From the NCBI GenBank assembly GCA_905182235.1, contig CAJJAM010000030.1:51023-115022 (forward strand): 64,000 nt of DNA, given 5' to 3'. The first letter of the stretch is position 1. Every line of letters begins with the position of its first letter. This stretch comes from SAR86 cluster bacterium SAR86B. Lineage in GTDB: Bacteria; Pseudomonadota; Gammaproteobacteria; Magnimaribacterales; Magnimaribacteraceae. Both the position numbers and the translations under genes were made by a program. Positions 28,299-38,585 of this stretch are shown in pieces. The notes beneath the pieces were generated by a model that saw nothing but the letters and a program-made list of their open reading frames with translations, was not told where the DNA came from and searched no databases.

Positions 28299-29466
28299 TT
28301 CCAGCTGCTTCTTTTATAAACTTCTTCCTTAGCCCTGGAGCCTTCTGAGCCACTCCAAAGGCCATATTTCTACCTAATCGCACCCAAGGATTAGTCGATC
28401 CAAAACCGTTCTTAAAAACTTCCATAAAACCCATCATTCTTAAATTAATTAATTTCCTTGCTTTGCTGTATTCAATGAGCATCTTTTCACTGCCGATATC
28501 TTCGCCATGTCGCCTATTTCTCAAAATTCTATTAGCAAGTGCTTCCACGTCTCCTAATCCCAGGTTTAGACCTTGGCCGGCTAAAGGATGAATGGAGTGT
28601 GCAGCGTCACCTATCAACACCGATCGTTTGGCGTAATAATCTTTTGCATGCAGTTGGTGCAAGGGATACGAAGATATCTTTCCGTTCAGCGATAGTTTTC
28701 CTACAACAGATTCTACTTTCCGTTCTAGTTCATTCAAAAAGGATGGTTCGTCTAAGGCAAGGAGGTTTTCTGCATAATCAGTATCCGCGGACCACACTAA
28801 AGATAAGTATTCTTCATTATCTTTTTTCATGGGCAGTAATGCGATAGGGCCATTTTTAGTAAAGACTTGATAAGCAGTATTTTTATGCGACTTTTCTGCT
28901 TTTAGGTTAGCAATTAAAGCCTTTTGTTCATAACTCCAGGTCCTAATCTTAATCGAAGATAGTTCTCTTACAGACGATAGTCCTCCGTCTGCTCCCACCA
29001 CCAGCTTACAAGAAATGCTCTCACCCCCTTCGGTACAAACTTTCATTGATTCCTCTTGAGGATCCAATGTTTTTAGACTATCTCCTGAAAGAAATCTGAG
29101 GTTCTTATGGTTGGGAAGTAAAGAAAGAGTACCGGATAAAATTGCGTTGTTTGTAACTACATCTCCTAATTTAGGTTGTCCTATTTCATCAGAAGAAAAT
29201 TCCAGCGAAGAAGTGCCCTCAGAATCCCATACGTAAATATTCTTGAAAGGAGTCAAATAATTTTGTATGCCCTTTCTTACGCCAAGTTCTTCTAAAATAT
29301 CCAGAGACGCTAAATTCAAAGCAGCGGTTCTGCCTTTGTATATATCTCCTTTTATTTCAGGTGCACCTTTGTCTATCAAGCAAATGTCCATGCCCTCTTT
29401 AGCGAGCGCTAAAGCCAAAGATGAGCCGGCGACACCCGCTCCTATTATGACAACCTCAAAATCCAT
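28291..29466 (-). CDS. ubiH: UbiH/UbiF/VisC/COQ6-family FAD-dependent hydroxylase
   Basis: [55 protein letters not shown]; downstream of pepP. Confidence 0.9.
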   Translation of the reverse strand: MDFEVVIIGAGVAGSSLALALAKEGMDICLIDKGAPEIKGDIYKGRTAALNLASLDILEELGVRKGIQNYLTPFKNIYVWDSEGTSSLEFSSDEIGQPKLGDVVTNNAILSGTLSLLPNHKNLRFLSGDSLKTLDPQEESMKVCTEGGESISCKLVVGADGGLSSVRELSSIKIRTWSYEQKALIANLKAEKSHKNTAYQVFTKNGPIALLPMKKDNEEYLSLVWSADTDYAENLLALDEPSFLNELERKVESVVGKLSLNGKISSYPLHQLHAKDYYAKRSVLIGDAAHSIHPLAGQGLNLGLGDVEALANRILRNRRHGEDIGSEKMLIEYSKARKLINLRMMGFMEVFKNGFGSTNPWVRLGRNMAFGVAQKAPGLRKKFIKEAAGII

Positions 29467-29468
29467 AT

Positions 29469-30752
29469 TTATGAATTCATAAGGTGTTCTATATCAGCTA
29501 CTTCCCTCGGTGCATCAGGTGTTAATATTTCAAATCCATCTTCGGTAACTAAAACATCATCCTCGACTCTAATACCAATGCCATGCCATTTATCGTCTAC
29601 GCCTTCCAGGCCGTCTAAAATGTAAATACCTGGTTCAATGGTCATGACCATTCCTGGTTCAAGGTCTCTCCATTTGCCGTCAACCTTGTAATTCCCAACG
29701 TCATGAACGTCCATGCCTAACCAATGCCCCACTCTGTGCATGTAAAACTTTGTGTAGTCATTATTCCCCTTCAACAATCCCAAGTCATTCAAACCATCGG
29801 TAATAACTTCAACCGACTTATCGTGAGGGCTGTTCCATTGGTTGCCAGGTTTTACCTCGGCCATTGATTGGCGATGGGCTTCCAGTACTACTTCATAGAT
29901 TGCTTTTTGCTCTTCAGTAAACTTGCCGTTGACTGGGAAAGTTCTGGTTACATCCGAAGCGTAGTGTTCGTATTCGCATCCTGCATCAACGAGGACTAAA
30001 TCGCCATCATTAAGCAAAGCATTATTTTCTACGTAATGAAGTATGCACGCATTGTTTCCGCCACCGACTATTGAGTTATAAGCAGGGTGCCTTGCTCCGC
30101 CCTGCATGAAAGTGTGCAAATACTCTGCTTCAAGCTGATATTCATACATCCCAGGTCTCACAGTTTCCATGGCCTTGATGTGAGCATCAGTTGTTATAGA
30201 TCCTGCTTTTCTCATGATTGCTATTTCATCTGGAGATTTCTTCAATCTCATTTCATGAAGCATTACATCCAAGGACAATAAGTTTTGTGGAGCTACGGAA
30301 CCGGCTCTAGTGTTTGCTCTTATGGTAGCAATCCAATCCGATAAAGGTGCCTCTATTCCATTTGGAGAACTCATCGAATAGTAAACGTTCTTAGCTCCAT
30401 CCATAAGCTTAGGCATTAATTCATTAACATCAGAGTAACTGTAAGCAATATCAGCTCCAAACTGAGAAACAGCACCTTCCTGACCTGCTCTAAAACCATC
30501 CCACTGTTCTCTTACCGGATCTCTGTCTCTGCAGAACATTATAAATTGGTTTTCCTTAGCAGATGGCCTTATAACAAGCAAAGAATCAGGCTCACTGAAA
30601 CCTGAAAGATAATAAAAGCTACTGTCTTGTCTGTAAGGGAAATCTGCATCTGAGTTTCTTACTTTGGAAGAAGATGAGGCCAATACGATTACAGAGTCAT
30701 CTAAGACCTGATCTGACAATGCTTTTCTTCTGGCTAAAAAATCTATATTCAT
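29469..30752 (-). CDS. pepP: Xaa-Pro aminopeptidase (aminopeptidase P)
   Basis: LVDAGCEYEHYASDVTRTFPVNGKFT, HRVGHWLGMDVHDVG, MVMTIEPGIYI, GIGIRVEDDVLVTEDG. Confidence 0.95.
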   Translation of the reverse strand: MNIDFLARRKALSDQVLDDSVIVLASSSSKVRNSDADFPYRQDSSFYYLSGFSEPDSLLVIRPSAKENQFIMFCRDRDPVREQWDGFRAGQEGAVSQFGADIAYSYSDVNELMPKLMDGAKNVYYSMSSPNGIEAPLSDWIATIRANTRAGSVAPQNLLSLDVMLHEMRLKKSPDEIAIMRKAGSITTDAHIKAMETVRPGMYEYQLEAEYLHTFMQGGARHPAYNSIVGGGNNACILHYVENNALLNDGDLVLVDAGCEYEHYASDVTRTFPVNGKFTEEQKAIYEVVLEAHRQSMAEVKPGNQWNSPHDKSVEVITDGLNDLGLLKGNNDYTKFYMHRVGHWLGMDVHDVGNYKVDGKWRDLEPGMVMTIEPGIYILDGLEGVDDKWHGIGIRVEDDVLVTEDGFEILTPDAPREVADIEHLMNS

Positions 30753-30855
30753 TTTTGATTATTCCATTTCTTCTTAATATTTATAAATACTATGATAAAT
30801 CATGGTAGCAAGAAAAACCTTTGAAAGTTAAACTTAACCTTTGAAGAATAATAAA

Positions 30856-31056
30856 ATGTCAGATCAAAATTTTGAAATACTAGAAACAGAAATTAAAGAA
30901 TTAATAAAACTTAGCACGCAGTTAAAAGAAGCCAATGATCATCTCTCGAAAAAGAACACCGGTTTACTGGAAAAGAATAAAAAACTCAATGGCACTTTAG
31001 AAACAACAAAGACCAAAGTTCAGAAAGTTATAAATAAATTAAAATCTCAGAAATAA
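30856..31056 (+). CDS. Short coiled-coil protein, TIGR02449/ZapB-like
   Basis: Coiled-coil MSDQNFEILETEIKELIKLSTQLKEAND..., directly upstream of zapA. Confidence 0.75.
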   Translation: MSDQNFEILETEIKELIKLSTQLKEANDHLSKKNTGLLEKNKKLNGTLETTKTKVQKVINKLKSQK

Positions 31057-31059
31057 ATC

Positions 31060-31359
31060 ATGGCAAATGCAACAAGCGTCACAATACTGGGAACGGTATA
31101 TAAAATAGCTTGCCCGCCTGAAGAAAGAGAAGCCGTAGAGAAAGCTGCAGTGTTTCTGGATGGGAAACTCAAAGAACTAAAGGAATCTTCAAGTCTTGAT
31201 GATAATAAAGCAGCCATAATAACTGCATTGAATATATCTAATGAATACTTAAAAGATGTTGCTAAAGTGCAGCAGGTGGATGTTAACCAAGAAGGTATTA
31301 TTAGACTTGGGCAAGAAGTAAAAGAACACCTCAAAAGTATTTCTGTATTGAAAGACTAA
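31060..31359 (+). CDS. zapA: Cell division protein ZapA
   Basis: VTILGTVYKIACPPEEREAVEKAAVFLDGKLKELKE; upstream of 6S RNA. Confidence 0.92.
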   Translation: MANATSVTILGTVYKIACPPEEREAVEKAAVFLDGKLKELKESSSLDDNKAAIITALNISNEYLKDVAKVQQVDVNQEGIIRLGQEVKEHLKSISVLKD

Positions 31360-31375
31360 TAAGTTATACTTTCGT

Positions 31376-31560
31376 TGCTTCCTGGTTTATTCGATAGTGA
31401 ATACTCTACTCTCGAGCTGATAAAAAAAATCTAGGAGGTTACGTGCCGTCTTGTTGAGCATACCCTTCATAGGGGCGCCTGATCGAACTGCCGGAACCCC
31501 CGCCTTGAACGTGACAGTTCAGGGTAGTATTGATAACGGTAATTTGGGAAGCACTTTCTT
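31376..31560 (+). ncRNA. ssrS: 6S RNA
   Basis: Between zapA and 5-formyl-THF cyclo-ligase; closing stem TGCTTCC (31376-31382) with GGAAGCA (31547-31553), conserved-looking GAGCATACCC and GCCTTGAAC...GTTCAGGGT elements; TATACT just upstream, U-rich end. Confidence 0.85.
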
Positions 31561-31561
31561 A

Positions 31562-32149
31562 ATGAATGACAAACAAGAAGCCAGAGACACGGCTATCCGG
31601 ATAAGAAAAAAACTTCCTTTCAAAGACCAGGAAATATCCTCTCATCGTATCAAAGAAATTTGGGACAGCGTTAAAGGAAGCTTTAACTTTAAGAATGTTG
31701 GATTCTATTGGCCTGCTAAAGGAGAAGTTTCATCGCTACCCATAATAGAAGAGCTTCTAAAAGAGGGTTCAAGATGTTTTCTTCCAATAGTTTCTGAAAA
31801 TCCTAAAGAACGAAGATTGACCTTTAAGGAATTCACAACCAATACTCAACTAGAGGCAAATCGATTTAACATTTCAGAGCCTAAAAATGGGGAAGAAATT
31901 GCAACCAAGCAATTAGATCTCGTTTTTTTACCTTGCGCTTGTGTTGATGAAGTGGGTCATAGGATAGGCATGGGAATGGGCTTCTACGATAAAACCTTCG
32001 AAGAGTCTTCTTCTTCACAACAACTCATAGCGTTAGCTTATGATTTCCAAAAAATTGATTCTTGTTTCCCTGAAAAACAAGATGTTCCTGTAGACGGAGT
32101 AATCACTCCTTCTGGATTTTGTTCTTTTTACTCTAAAAAAGCTGAATAA
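31562..32149 (+). CDS. 5-formyltetrahydrofolate cyclo-ligase
   Basis: CACVDEVGHRIGMGMGFYDKTFE; start corrected to ATG 31562 because ORF-track start 31451 lies in 6S RNA. Confidence 0.9.
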   Translation: MNDKQEARDTAIRIRKKLPFKDQEISSHRIKEIWDSVKGSFNFKNVGFYWPAKGEVSSLPIIEELLKEGSRCFLPIVSENPKERRLTFKEFTTNTQLEANRFNISEPKNGEEIATKQLDLVFLPCACVDEVGHRIGMGMGFYDKTFEESSSSQQLIALAYDFQKIDSCFPEKQDVPVDGVITPSGFCSFYSKKAE

Positions 32150-33657
32150 GCCGGATTATCCGTTTCGTCCCAAAAGGGATATTCTAATTCTTTTAATTGT
32201 TTAATTAATTTACTTTTTTGTGACGGCTTGGCTTCAAAGCCCACTAAAACCCTTCCATAAGCTGCACCTTGATTGCGGTAATGGAACAAAGTTATATTCC
32301 AGGAATCGCTAAGCTTATCTAAGAAATTGATCAAAGCTCCAGGTTTCTCTGGAAATCTTACTCTGAACAATAATTCGCCTTTGTTTATTACTTTTACAGG
32401 CGCCCTGCCCCCCACCATGTGCTTAACATGCAATTTAGCAACTTCATTGTCTGATAAATCTTCAAGGGGATAGCCTTTCTTTCTTAAATCACTTAAAAGA
32501 GCCTTCTTTTCTTTAAGGCCATCATTAAATCTACAGGCCACAAATATACTGGCTTCGTTCTTATCATCGGCACGATAGTTAAATTCTGAAATCATCCTTT
32601 TTCCCAAGGATTTACAAAATTTTCTAAAGCTCCCCTTTTCTTCCGGAATCTTAACGCTCAACAATACTTCTTTATTTTCTCCAAGCTGAACTCTCTCCAC
32701 TATATGAGATAACCTATCAAAATTAAGGTTTGCTCCAGAATTAATAGCTACTAGATTTCTGTTCTTCCAGCCTTTCTTTTTTGTTAATTTTTTTAGTCCT
32801 GCCAAGGCTAAAGCCCCTGCAGGTTCAGGGATGGTCCTGGTTTCTTGAAAGGTATCCTGGACAGCAGCACAAATTTCATCTACCGAAACAGTCACTACAC
32901 CATCTATCCATTCTTCTATAAGAGAATAAGTTGTTTTTCCAATCTGTTTAACGGCTACTCCATCTGCAAAAAGTCCTACTTCTTTGAGAGAAACTCTTTT
33001 ATTTGCTTTAACGGCTGCATCTAAACAAGCTGCATCTTCAGGCTCAACTCCGTAAATTTTTATTTTTGGATTTATAGATTTAACATAAGCCCCTACTCCC
33101 GCTAGAAGTCCACCCCCGCCTACTGGCACAAAGATAGAATCAATATTAGAATCAAGGGCATCCAGTATCTCCATGCCGATGGTACCTTGGCCAGCTATTA
33201 CATCTGGGTCATCATAAGGATGAATAAAAGTAGCTTTCTTTTTCTTAGCCAAGTCTTTCCCAAATTTAAATGCTTCGTCAAAATTATCTCCCTGGAGAAT
33301 TACCTTTGCTCCTAGTCTCTTTACAGAATCAATTTTGATACTTGGCGTAGTTACCGGCATAACAATTGTTGCCTTTAGTCCTAATTTTAGCGAAGCAAAA
33401 GCGACACCTTGAGCATGATTTCCTGCGGATGCGGCAAAGACAGGCTTGGTTATGCCTTTTTTATGAAGTTTTGAAAGCTTGTTATAAGCCCCTCTTAATT
33501 TAAAAGAAAATACAGGCTGCATATCTTCTCTTTTAAGAAGAATATTATTTCCATACTGTAAAGAAAGGCCAACAGCTTTAGTGATTGGACTCTTTAGGGC
33601 CACATCATAAACATTAGTGGATCTAATCTTGTTTACGTATTTACTGCTTTTTTTCAT
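32128..33657 (-). CDS. ilvA: Threonine ammonia-lyase, biosynthetic, with C-terminal ACT-like regulatory domains
   Basis: LKREDMQPVFSFKLRGAYNK (PLP Lys), SAGNHAQGVAFAS, PVGGGGLLAGV, two regulatory repeats. Confidence 0.96.
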   Translation of the reverse strand: MKKSSKYVNKIRSTNVYDVALKSPITKAVGLSLQYGNNILLKREDMQPVFSFKLRGAYNKLSKLHKKGITKPVFAASAGNHAQGVAFASLKLGLKATIVMPVTTPSIKIDSVKRLGAKVILQGDNFDEAFKFGKDLAKKKKATFIHPYDDPDVIAGQGTIGMEILDALDSNIDSIFVPVGGGGLLAGVGAYVKSINPKIKIYGVEPEDAACLDAAVKANKRVSLKEVGLFADGVAVKQIGKTTYSLIEEWIDGVVTVSVDEICAAVQDTFQETRTIPEPAGALALAGLKKLTKKKGWKNRNLVAINSGANLNFDRLSHIVERVQLGENKEVLLSVKIPEEKGSFRKFCKSLGKRMISEFNYRADDKNEASIFVACRFNDGLKEKKALLSDLRKKGYPLEDLSDNEVAKLHVKHMVGGRAPVKVINKGELLFRVRFPEKPGALINFLDKLSDSWNITLFHYRNQGAAYGRVLVGFEAKPSQKSKLIKQLKELEYPFWDETDNPAYSAFLE

Positions 33658-33743
33658 TTTTACTTATCTATACTAACCCTCAACTCAAGAAGCGCGTTAT
33701 TATACTTACAGCTTTGTAATAATCACTCTAATCTTTAGTGCTC

Positions 33744-34421
33744 ATGAATCAAGACGAAAAAAAGAAAAAAGTAGCAGAATCTGCTTTTTTAACAGTTTTA
33801 CCTTCATTAAACAAAGAAACTGTCCTTGGTATTGGAACAGGTTCCACGACGAACTACTTTATTGAAGAACTAAATAGAGCAAAAGTGTCTATAAAAGGAG
33901 TGGTTTGTAGTTCAGAGGCCTCGAAAGAAAATCTAGAGACTTCCGGTATAAAAGTTATGCAATTAAACGAAGTACATGGCATAGATATTTACGTGGATGG
34001 TGCTGATGAGTTTAATTCTAGATTTGAATTAATCAAAGGTGGTGGTGGAGCGTTAACAAGAGAAAAGATACTGGTTAACTCTTCTGATAGATTTATTTGT
34101 ATAGTTGACGATACAAAATTTTCTGAATTACTCGGAAAATTTCCCCTGCCTATTGAAGTTCTTGAAGTAGCGAGGAGTGCTATCTCTAGAGAGATTATGA
34201 GAATGGGAGGAAAGCCTGTCTATAGACAAAATTTTGTTACAGATAATGGTCATCAAATCATAGATGTGCACAATTTAAAAATAGATATTCCTTATGAAAT
34301 GGAAGCAACATTAAACAACATACCGGGTGTAATTGAAAATGGTTTATTTGCAAAAAGGACCGCAGACGTAATCATACAGGCGACAGATTTAAAAATTATA
34401 ACTCTTAAGAAAGATACTTAA
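33744..34421 (+). CDS. rpiA: Ribose-5-phosphate isomerase A
   Basis: LGIGTGSTTNYFIEEL, DIYVDGADEFNSRFELIKGGGGALTREKI. Confidence 0.96.
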   Translation: MNQDEKKKKVAESAFLTVLPSLNKETVLGIGTGSTTNYFIEELNRAKVSIKGVVCSSEASKENLETSGIKVMQLNEVHGIDIYVDGADEFNSRFELIKGGGGALTREKILVNSSDRFICIVDDTKFSELLGKFPLPIEVLEVARSAISREIMRMGGKPVYRQNFVTDNGHQIIDVHNLKIDIPYEMEATLNNIPGVIENGLFAKRTADVIIQATDLKIITLKKDT

Positions 34422-34454
34422 ATTATAAGTATCTAGAAGATAGTAATTACTTAC

Positions 34455-35009
34455 TTACTTAGATATCAGAGCAACTATCTCACTAGTTAAAAGTGTGCTG
34501 TCTGGTTCAACTTTTTCATTATAATGTTTAACAGATCCATCTCTGGCTATTAAATATTTATTAAAATTCCAAGCTGGTTGAACTCCAGTTTTTTTAATTA
34601 ATTCCGCAAAGAAAGGATTGGCCTTATAGTTTCTTAGCCTGAGCTTTCCACCATTGGTTACGTGAGATCGTTTGAACATAGGGAAATCTACACCATATGT
34701 AGTTTGGCAGAATTCTTTAACCTTTTCCTCTTCAGTAAACTCTTGAAAGAAATCTCCTGAAGGAAAACCTAAGACAACAAAACCGTCTTCTTTATGTTGC
34801 TCATACAAAGCTTGAAGTGCTTCATATTGATACGTATAACCACATTGGCTAGCCACATTTACAGCAAGAACAACTTTATTTTGGAACTCACAGAGATTTG
34901 CAGTTTCAGTAGAACCCAGAACCCTTACTTTATGGTCTAGAACTGATGGGCAACTGGCAAATACACCAAAAGAAAACAGTAAACATACAATTGATATAGT
35001 TTTTTTCAT
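34455..35009 (-). CDS. Glutathione peroxidase-family protein with N-terminal signal peptide
   Basis: VNVASQCGYTYQYEALQALYEQH, VLGFPSGDFFQEF, WNFNKYLI; cleavable leader SIVCLLFSFGVFA. Confidence 0.88.
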   Translation of the reverse strand: MKKTISIVCLLFSFGVFASCPSVLDHKVRVLGSTETANLCEFQNKVVLAVNVASQCGYTYQYEALQALYEQHKEDGFVVLGFPSGDFFQEFTEEEKVKEFCQTTYGVDFPMFKRSHVTNGGKLRLRNYKANPFFAELIKKTGVQPAWNFNKYLIARDGSVKHYNEKVEPDSTLLTSEIVALISK

Positions 35010-35019
35010 ATTTTATCCT

Positions 35020-35652
35020 TTAATAAATCCAAACCTGTGTTCCTACTTCTACCAGGTTAAATAACTCAATAACTTCGGTATTATACATCCTTATGCAACC
35101 ATCTGAAGCCGGTTTACCCAATAAACCTTCTTCGGCTGTGCCGTGTATATATATGTAGCGACTCATGGAATCAACATCAAAGCCTTTATTTTTTCCTATT
35201 TCAAGACCATCAAGCCACAAAATTCTAGAAGTAACATGGTCATAATCCGTATCAATAGGATCAGAAATAATATTAGCTATGGCTCCATTCCATTTTCTAC
35301 CTTTCAAAATTGCATTTATTGGTAAATCCTTACCTATCTTTTTATAGATTAAATGTTTGCCAAGCGGAGTTTTAAGGCTATTCTGAAGACTGCCTGTACC
35401 ATAAAAGGAAGAAGATATAACAAACTCCCTAGAAACTGTACCTTTATTAACCAGAAACATCATTTGGCTATTTATATCCACTATAAGAATATCTTCATAC
35501 TCTTCATAGCCAATAATCTCAGGTATTTTACTATTTAAGATATTGTTTTTAATAGTATAATCTTCTTTTTTAATTTCTAGTGAACTGCATGAATAAAGCA
35601 GATACATTATCAATAAAAAGGTACCTTTTTTACTATTTTTACTTTTAAACAC
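35020..35652 (-). CDS. L,D-transpeptidase (YkuD) family lipoprotein
   Basis: YIHGTAEEGLLGKPASDGCIRMYNTEVIELF catalytic motif; lipobox-like LLYSC. Confidence 0.88.
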   Translation of the reverse strand: MFKSKNSKKGTFLLIMYLLYSCSSLEIKKEDYTIKNNILNSKIPEIIGYEEYEDILIVDINSQMMFLVNKGTVSREFVISSSFYGTGSLQNSLKTPLGKHLIYKKIGKDLPINAILKGRKWNGAIANIISDPIDTDYDHVTSRILWLDGLEIGKNKGFDVDSMSRYIYIHGTAEEGLLGKPASDGCIRMYNTEVIELFNLVEVGTQVWIY

Positions 35653-35687
35653 AACTTTTGCCTTGTTATAACTTAAATAAAATAAAA

Positions 35688-37172
35688 CTAAACTTTATTC
35701 TTATTTTTAAGGACGCTTATTAATAATATTAATCCCATGTAAAGGTATATTACTAAATTTCCTAAGTAATTAAAGGGCGTATTTCCTTCTTGTAAGACCA
35801 CCCTTCCAGTAAGTCTTTTTTCTTCAAAATGCTTCTGTTTGTCTACAATATTTCCTTTGTGATCAATAATTGCGCTAATTCCGCTATTTGTTGAGCGTAA
35901 AAGAGGTTTTTGGTGCTCTAAAACCCTATCTACTGCCAACTGTAAGTGCTGTTCTGGGCCTAAAGAGGATCCAAACCAAGTGTCATTACTGATGGTTATG
36001 AGAATGTTGCTGCTTGGGGCTGTTTTATTTATTAAGTTGGCATAGGCTATTTCATAGCAAATACTAGGTGAAATCTTCAAAATTGATGATTTTATAAGGT
36101 TAAATTGATCACCGGGTATAGTATTTGTTAGATTTAAGCCCATTAAATCCAATAATTTACCTAAAAATCTTTCTAGCGGCACAAATTCACCAAATGGAAC
36201 CAATTGCTGCTTGTCGTAACTACCATAAGCCGAACCGAGACCAATAATTCTATTTCTCATAAGATTATTGGCTCTTTCCTCTTCATTTCTAGCTATTATT
36301 CCTGTTATCAAAGAAATATCTTTAGTTTTACTTGCATCGTGAATGTCTTGAATCCAAGTTCCTAATTCATTCTGAGTTTGTATAAGAGCTGTTTCGGGAA
36401 ATACTACTAATTCAGACTCTAAAGCTTGATCAATAGATTTCTCAAACATTTCTTTTGTTTTAGCAATACCTTGGTAACTCCATTTTTCTTCTAATGTAAG
36501 ATTTGGTTGATAAATAGATACGGGTATTACATGAGAGGGTGTCGTCCAATTTATTGATTGTAAAGTTAAACTTGAACCAATTATAAAACTGATAATTAAG
36601 GAAGAAAGTAAGGGCAGGGGTCCTAAGTTTTTATTCCCTATAAAGAAAGTATAAAGAGAGCCACAAAAAATCATTAAAATTAATGAATTACCTTGTGACC
36701 CTATGACAGATATCCATCCACCTAGGGGGGTATCTGAAATGGTTGTTCCAGCAAGCAGCCAAGGGAAGCCGGTAAATAATATTCCTCTTAAAATTTCAAT
36801 AAAAACCCAACAAACAGGAAAGACGATAATTGCGTTTTGAGCTGAGTTAGTGGAAAGGTAATTATAGAGAATTCCAAATATTCCCATATAGATTGATAGA
36901 CAAGAAATAAATAAAAAAGTTATTAAGGAAGAACCTATAATGCTAATATCACCATGATAGTGAATACTCACATACACCCAAGAAATACCGCATAACCAAT
37001 AGCCTAAACCGTACAAAAAACTTATGATGAAACTTTCTTTTCTTCCCTGCCCATCGAGCAAGTACATGAGTATGCAAATAGATAAAATGGATAAAGGCCA
37101 TAAGAAGAAAGGGGCAAAACCTAATGCAAATAATGACCCACTGAGAACTGCAATTAAATACTTAATTTTCAC
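35688..37172 (-). CDS. lnt: Apolipoprotein N-acyltransferase
   Basis: Multiple TMs, VVFPETALI, YDKQQLVPFGEFVPLE, ISPSICYEIAY, ISNDTWFG. Confidence 0.95.
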   Translation of the reverse strand: MKIKYLIAVLSGSLFALGFAPFFLWPLSILSICILMYLLDGQGRKESFIISFLYGLGYWLCGISWVYVSIHYHGDISIIGSSLITFLFISCLSIYMGIFGILYNYLSTNSAQNAIIVFPVCWVFIEILRGILFTGFPWLLAGTTISDTPLGGWISVIGSQGNSLILMIFCGSLYTFFIGNKNLGPLPLLSSLIISFIIGSSLTLQSINWTTPSHVIPVSIYQPNLTLEEKWSYQGIAKTKEMFEKSIDQALESELVVFPETALIQTQNELGTWIQDIHDASKTKDISLITGIIARNEEERANNLMRNRIIGLGSAYGSYDKQQLVPFGEFVPLERFLGKLLDLMGLNLTNTIPGDQFNLIKSSILKISPSICYEIAYANLINKTAPSSNILITISNDTWFGSSLGPEQHLQLAVDRVLEHQKPLLRSTNSGISAIIDHKGNIVDKQKHFEEKRLTGRVVLQEGNTPFNYLGNLVIYLYMGLILLISVLKNKNKV

Positions 37173-37212
37173 AAGTATTTATATTAAATTTTGTGGGGCG
37201 ACAGAGGAAGGG

Positions 37213-38082
37213 TTATTTTAATTTAGATACCTTTATTTTCTTTATACTTCTTCTCTCGATAGAGTGAATAACGAACCTTAAATTTTCTATTGTTATGGCA
37301 TCATTGACCTTAGGGAATCTTTCACAGTGATGCATTACTATACCGCCTAAAGTATCAAAATCTTTATCGCTTAAATTTGAATTGAAGGCCATGTTGAACT
37401 CATCGATAGGTATTAAAGCAGCGACAAGAAATTCATCCTTTGTCAGTTCTTCTATTAAAATATCAGGGTTGTCATCATGCTCATCTTCTATCTCACCCAC
37501 TATTTCTTCTAAAACATCCTCTACAGTTACTAAGCCGGTGATTCCACCGTATTCATCCAAAACAATGGCCATGTGATTTCTATTCATTCGAAGTTCATCT
37601 AATAATAGATTAAGCTTTTTACTCTCGGGTATTAAGGTTGCAGGCCTGATGATTGATGAAAGCTCAAAATCCTTGATGTTTTCAGAAGAAAGGTAAGGAA
37701 GGAGGTCTTTTGCTAATAAAATACCTTCAATTTCATCTGAATCAACGTTTATTACAGGAAATCTTGAATGGCTCGATTTAATTATACGTGGCAGAAAGTC
37801 TGTTGGGCTCTCCTCAGAATCCACAAACACCATCTGAGGCCTAGGTATCATTATGTCTCTTACCTGGTCAGTTGAAACACGTAAAGCGCCTTCCATCATG
37901 TTTAGCGTGCCTTTTTCTAAAACCCCCCGCTCACTGGAGTCTCTTATAGATCCTGCTAATTCTTGTTTGTTTTGGGGTTTATAAGAGAAATTTTGATAAA
38001 TCTCTTTTATTCGGTCTTTGATTCTTTTTCTAATGCCGAGCCTACCTGGCTCAGCGGAAATACTTGGTGGTTCTTCGTTCAT
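37213..38082 (-). CDS. corC: CBS/transporter-associated domain protein CorC-like
   Basis: VRDIMIPRPQMVFVD, IVLDEYGGITGLVTVEDVLEEIVGEIEDEHD. Confidence 0.92.
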   Translation of the reverse strand: MNEEPPSISAEPGRLGIRKRIKDRIKEIYQNFSYKPQNKQELAGSIRDSSERGVLEKGTLNMMEGALRVSTDQVRDIMIPRPQMVFVDSEESPTDFLPRIIKSSHSRFPVINVDSDEIEGILLAKDLLPYLSSENIKDFELSSIIRPATLIPESKKLNLLLDELRMNRNHMAIVLDEYGGITGLVTVEDVLEEIVGEIEDEHDDNPDILIEELTKDEFLVAALIPIDEFNMAFNSNLSDKDFDTLGGIVMHHCERFPKVNDAITIENLRFVIHSIERRSIKKIKVSKLK

Positions 38083-38123
38083 TAACGCCTCAATCTATAA
38101 ACACTTAATTATAATAGGTCCAA

Positions 38124-38582
38124 TTAGTAGGGATCAGCAACACCTATTTTTGATAATATCCTTCTTTCCAAATTTTCCATAGTTTCTGCCTGAACTTCTT
38201 TTTGGTGATCATGGCCAAGTAAATGTAGAACTCCATGAATAAAAATGTGAGCCATGTGGTCGGATACTTTTTTATTTTGTTCTTTTGCTTCTTTTAAAAC
38301 AACCTCATGACAAATTGCAATATCACCCAGGCTGTCAGTTGCTAATTCAAGCCTGTTATCTATTGGGAAAGCCAATACATTTGTTGGGTGGTCCGCACTT
38401 CTAAATTTTTTATTCATTAATTGCATCTCTTCTTTTCCTAAAAATTTAATAGAGACTGAACCTTCTGAGGTTCTAATTTCATCAATTGTTAATCTGAACC
38501 AGTTTTCCAAATCATAAGAACTAAAGGCTTCTGTATTTACACCTTCAAAAGTAATTTCAACCTTGGGTTCTAGAGAGCTCAA
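38124..38582 (-). CDS. ybeY: Endoribonuclease YbeY
   Basis: HIFIHGVLHLLGHDHQ; TNVLAFP. Confidence 0.95.
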   Translation of the reverse strand: MSSLEPKVEITFEGVNTEAFSSYDLENWFRLTIDEIRTSEGSVSIKFLGKEEMQLMNKKFRSADHPTNVLAFPIDNRLELATDSLGDIAICHEVVLKEAKEQNKKVSDHMAHIFIHGVLHLLGHDHQKEVQAETMENLERRILSKIGVADPY

Positions 38583-38585
38583 AAC

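Noticed and set aside
31451-31561. N-terminal 37 codons of the cyclo-ligase ORF (MLSIPFIGAPDRTAGTPALNV...)
   Set aside because: This stretch is 6S RNA; the correct start is most likely ATG 31562.
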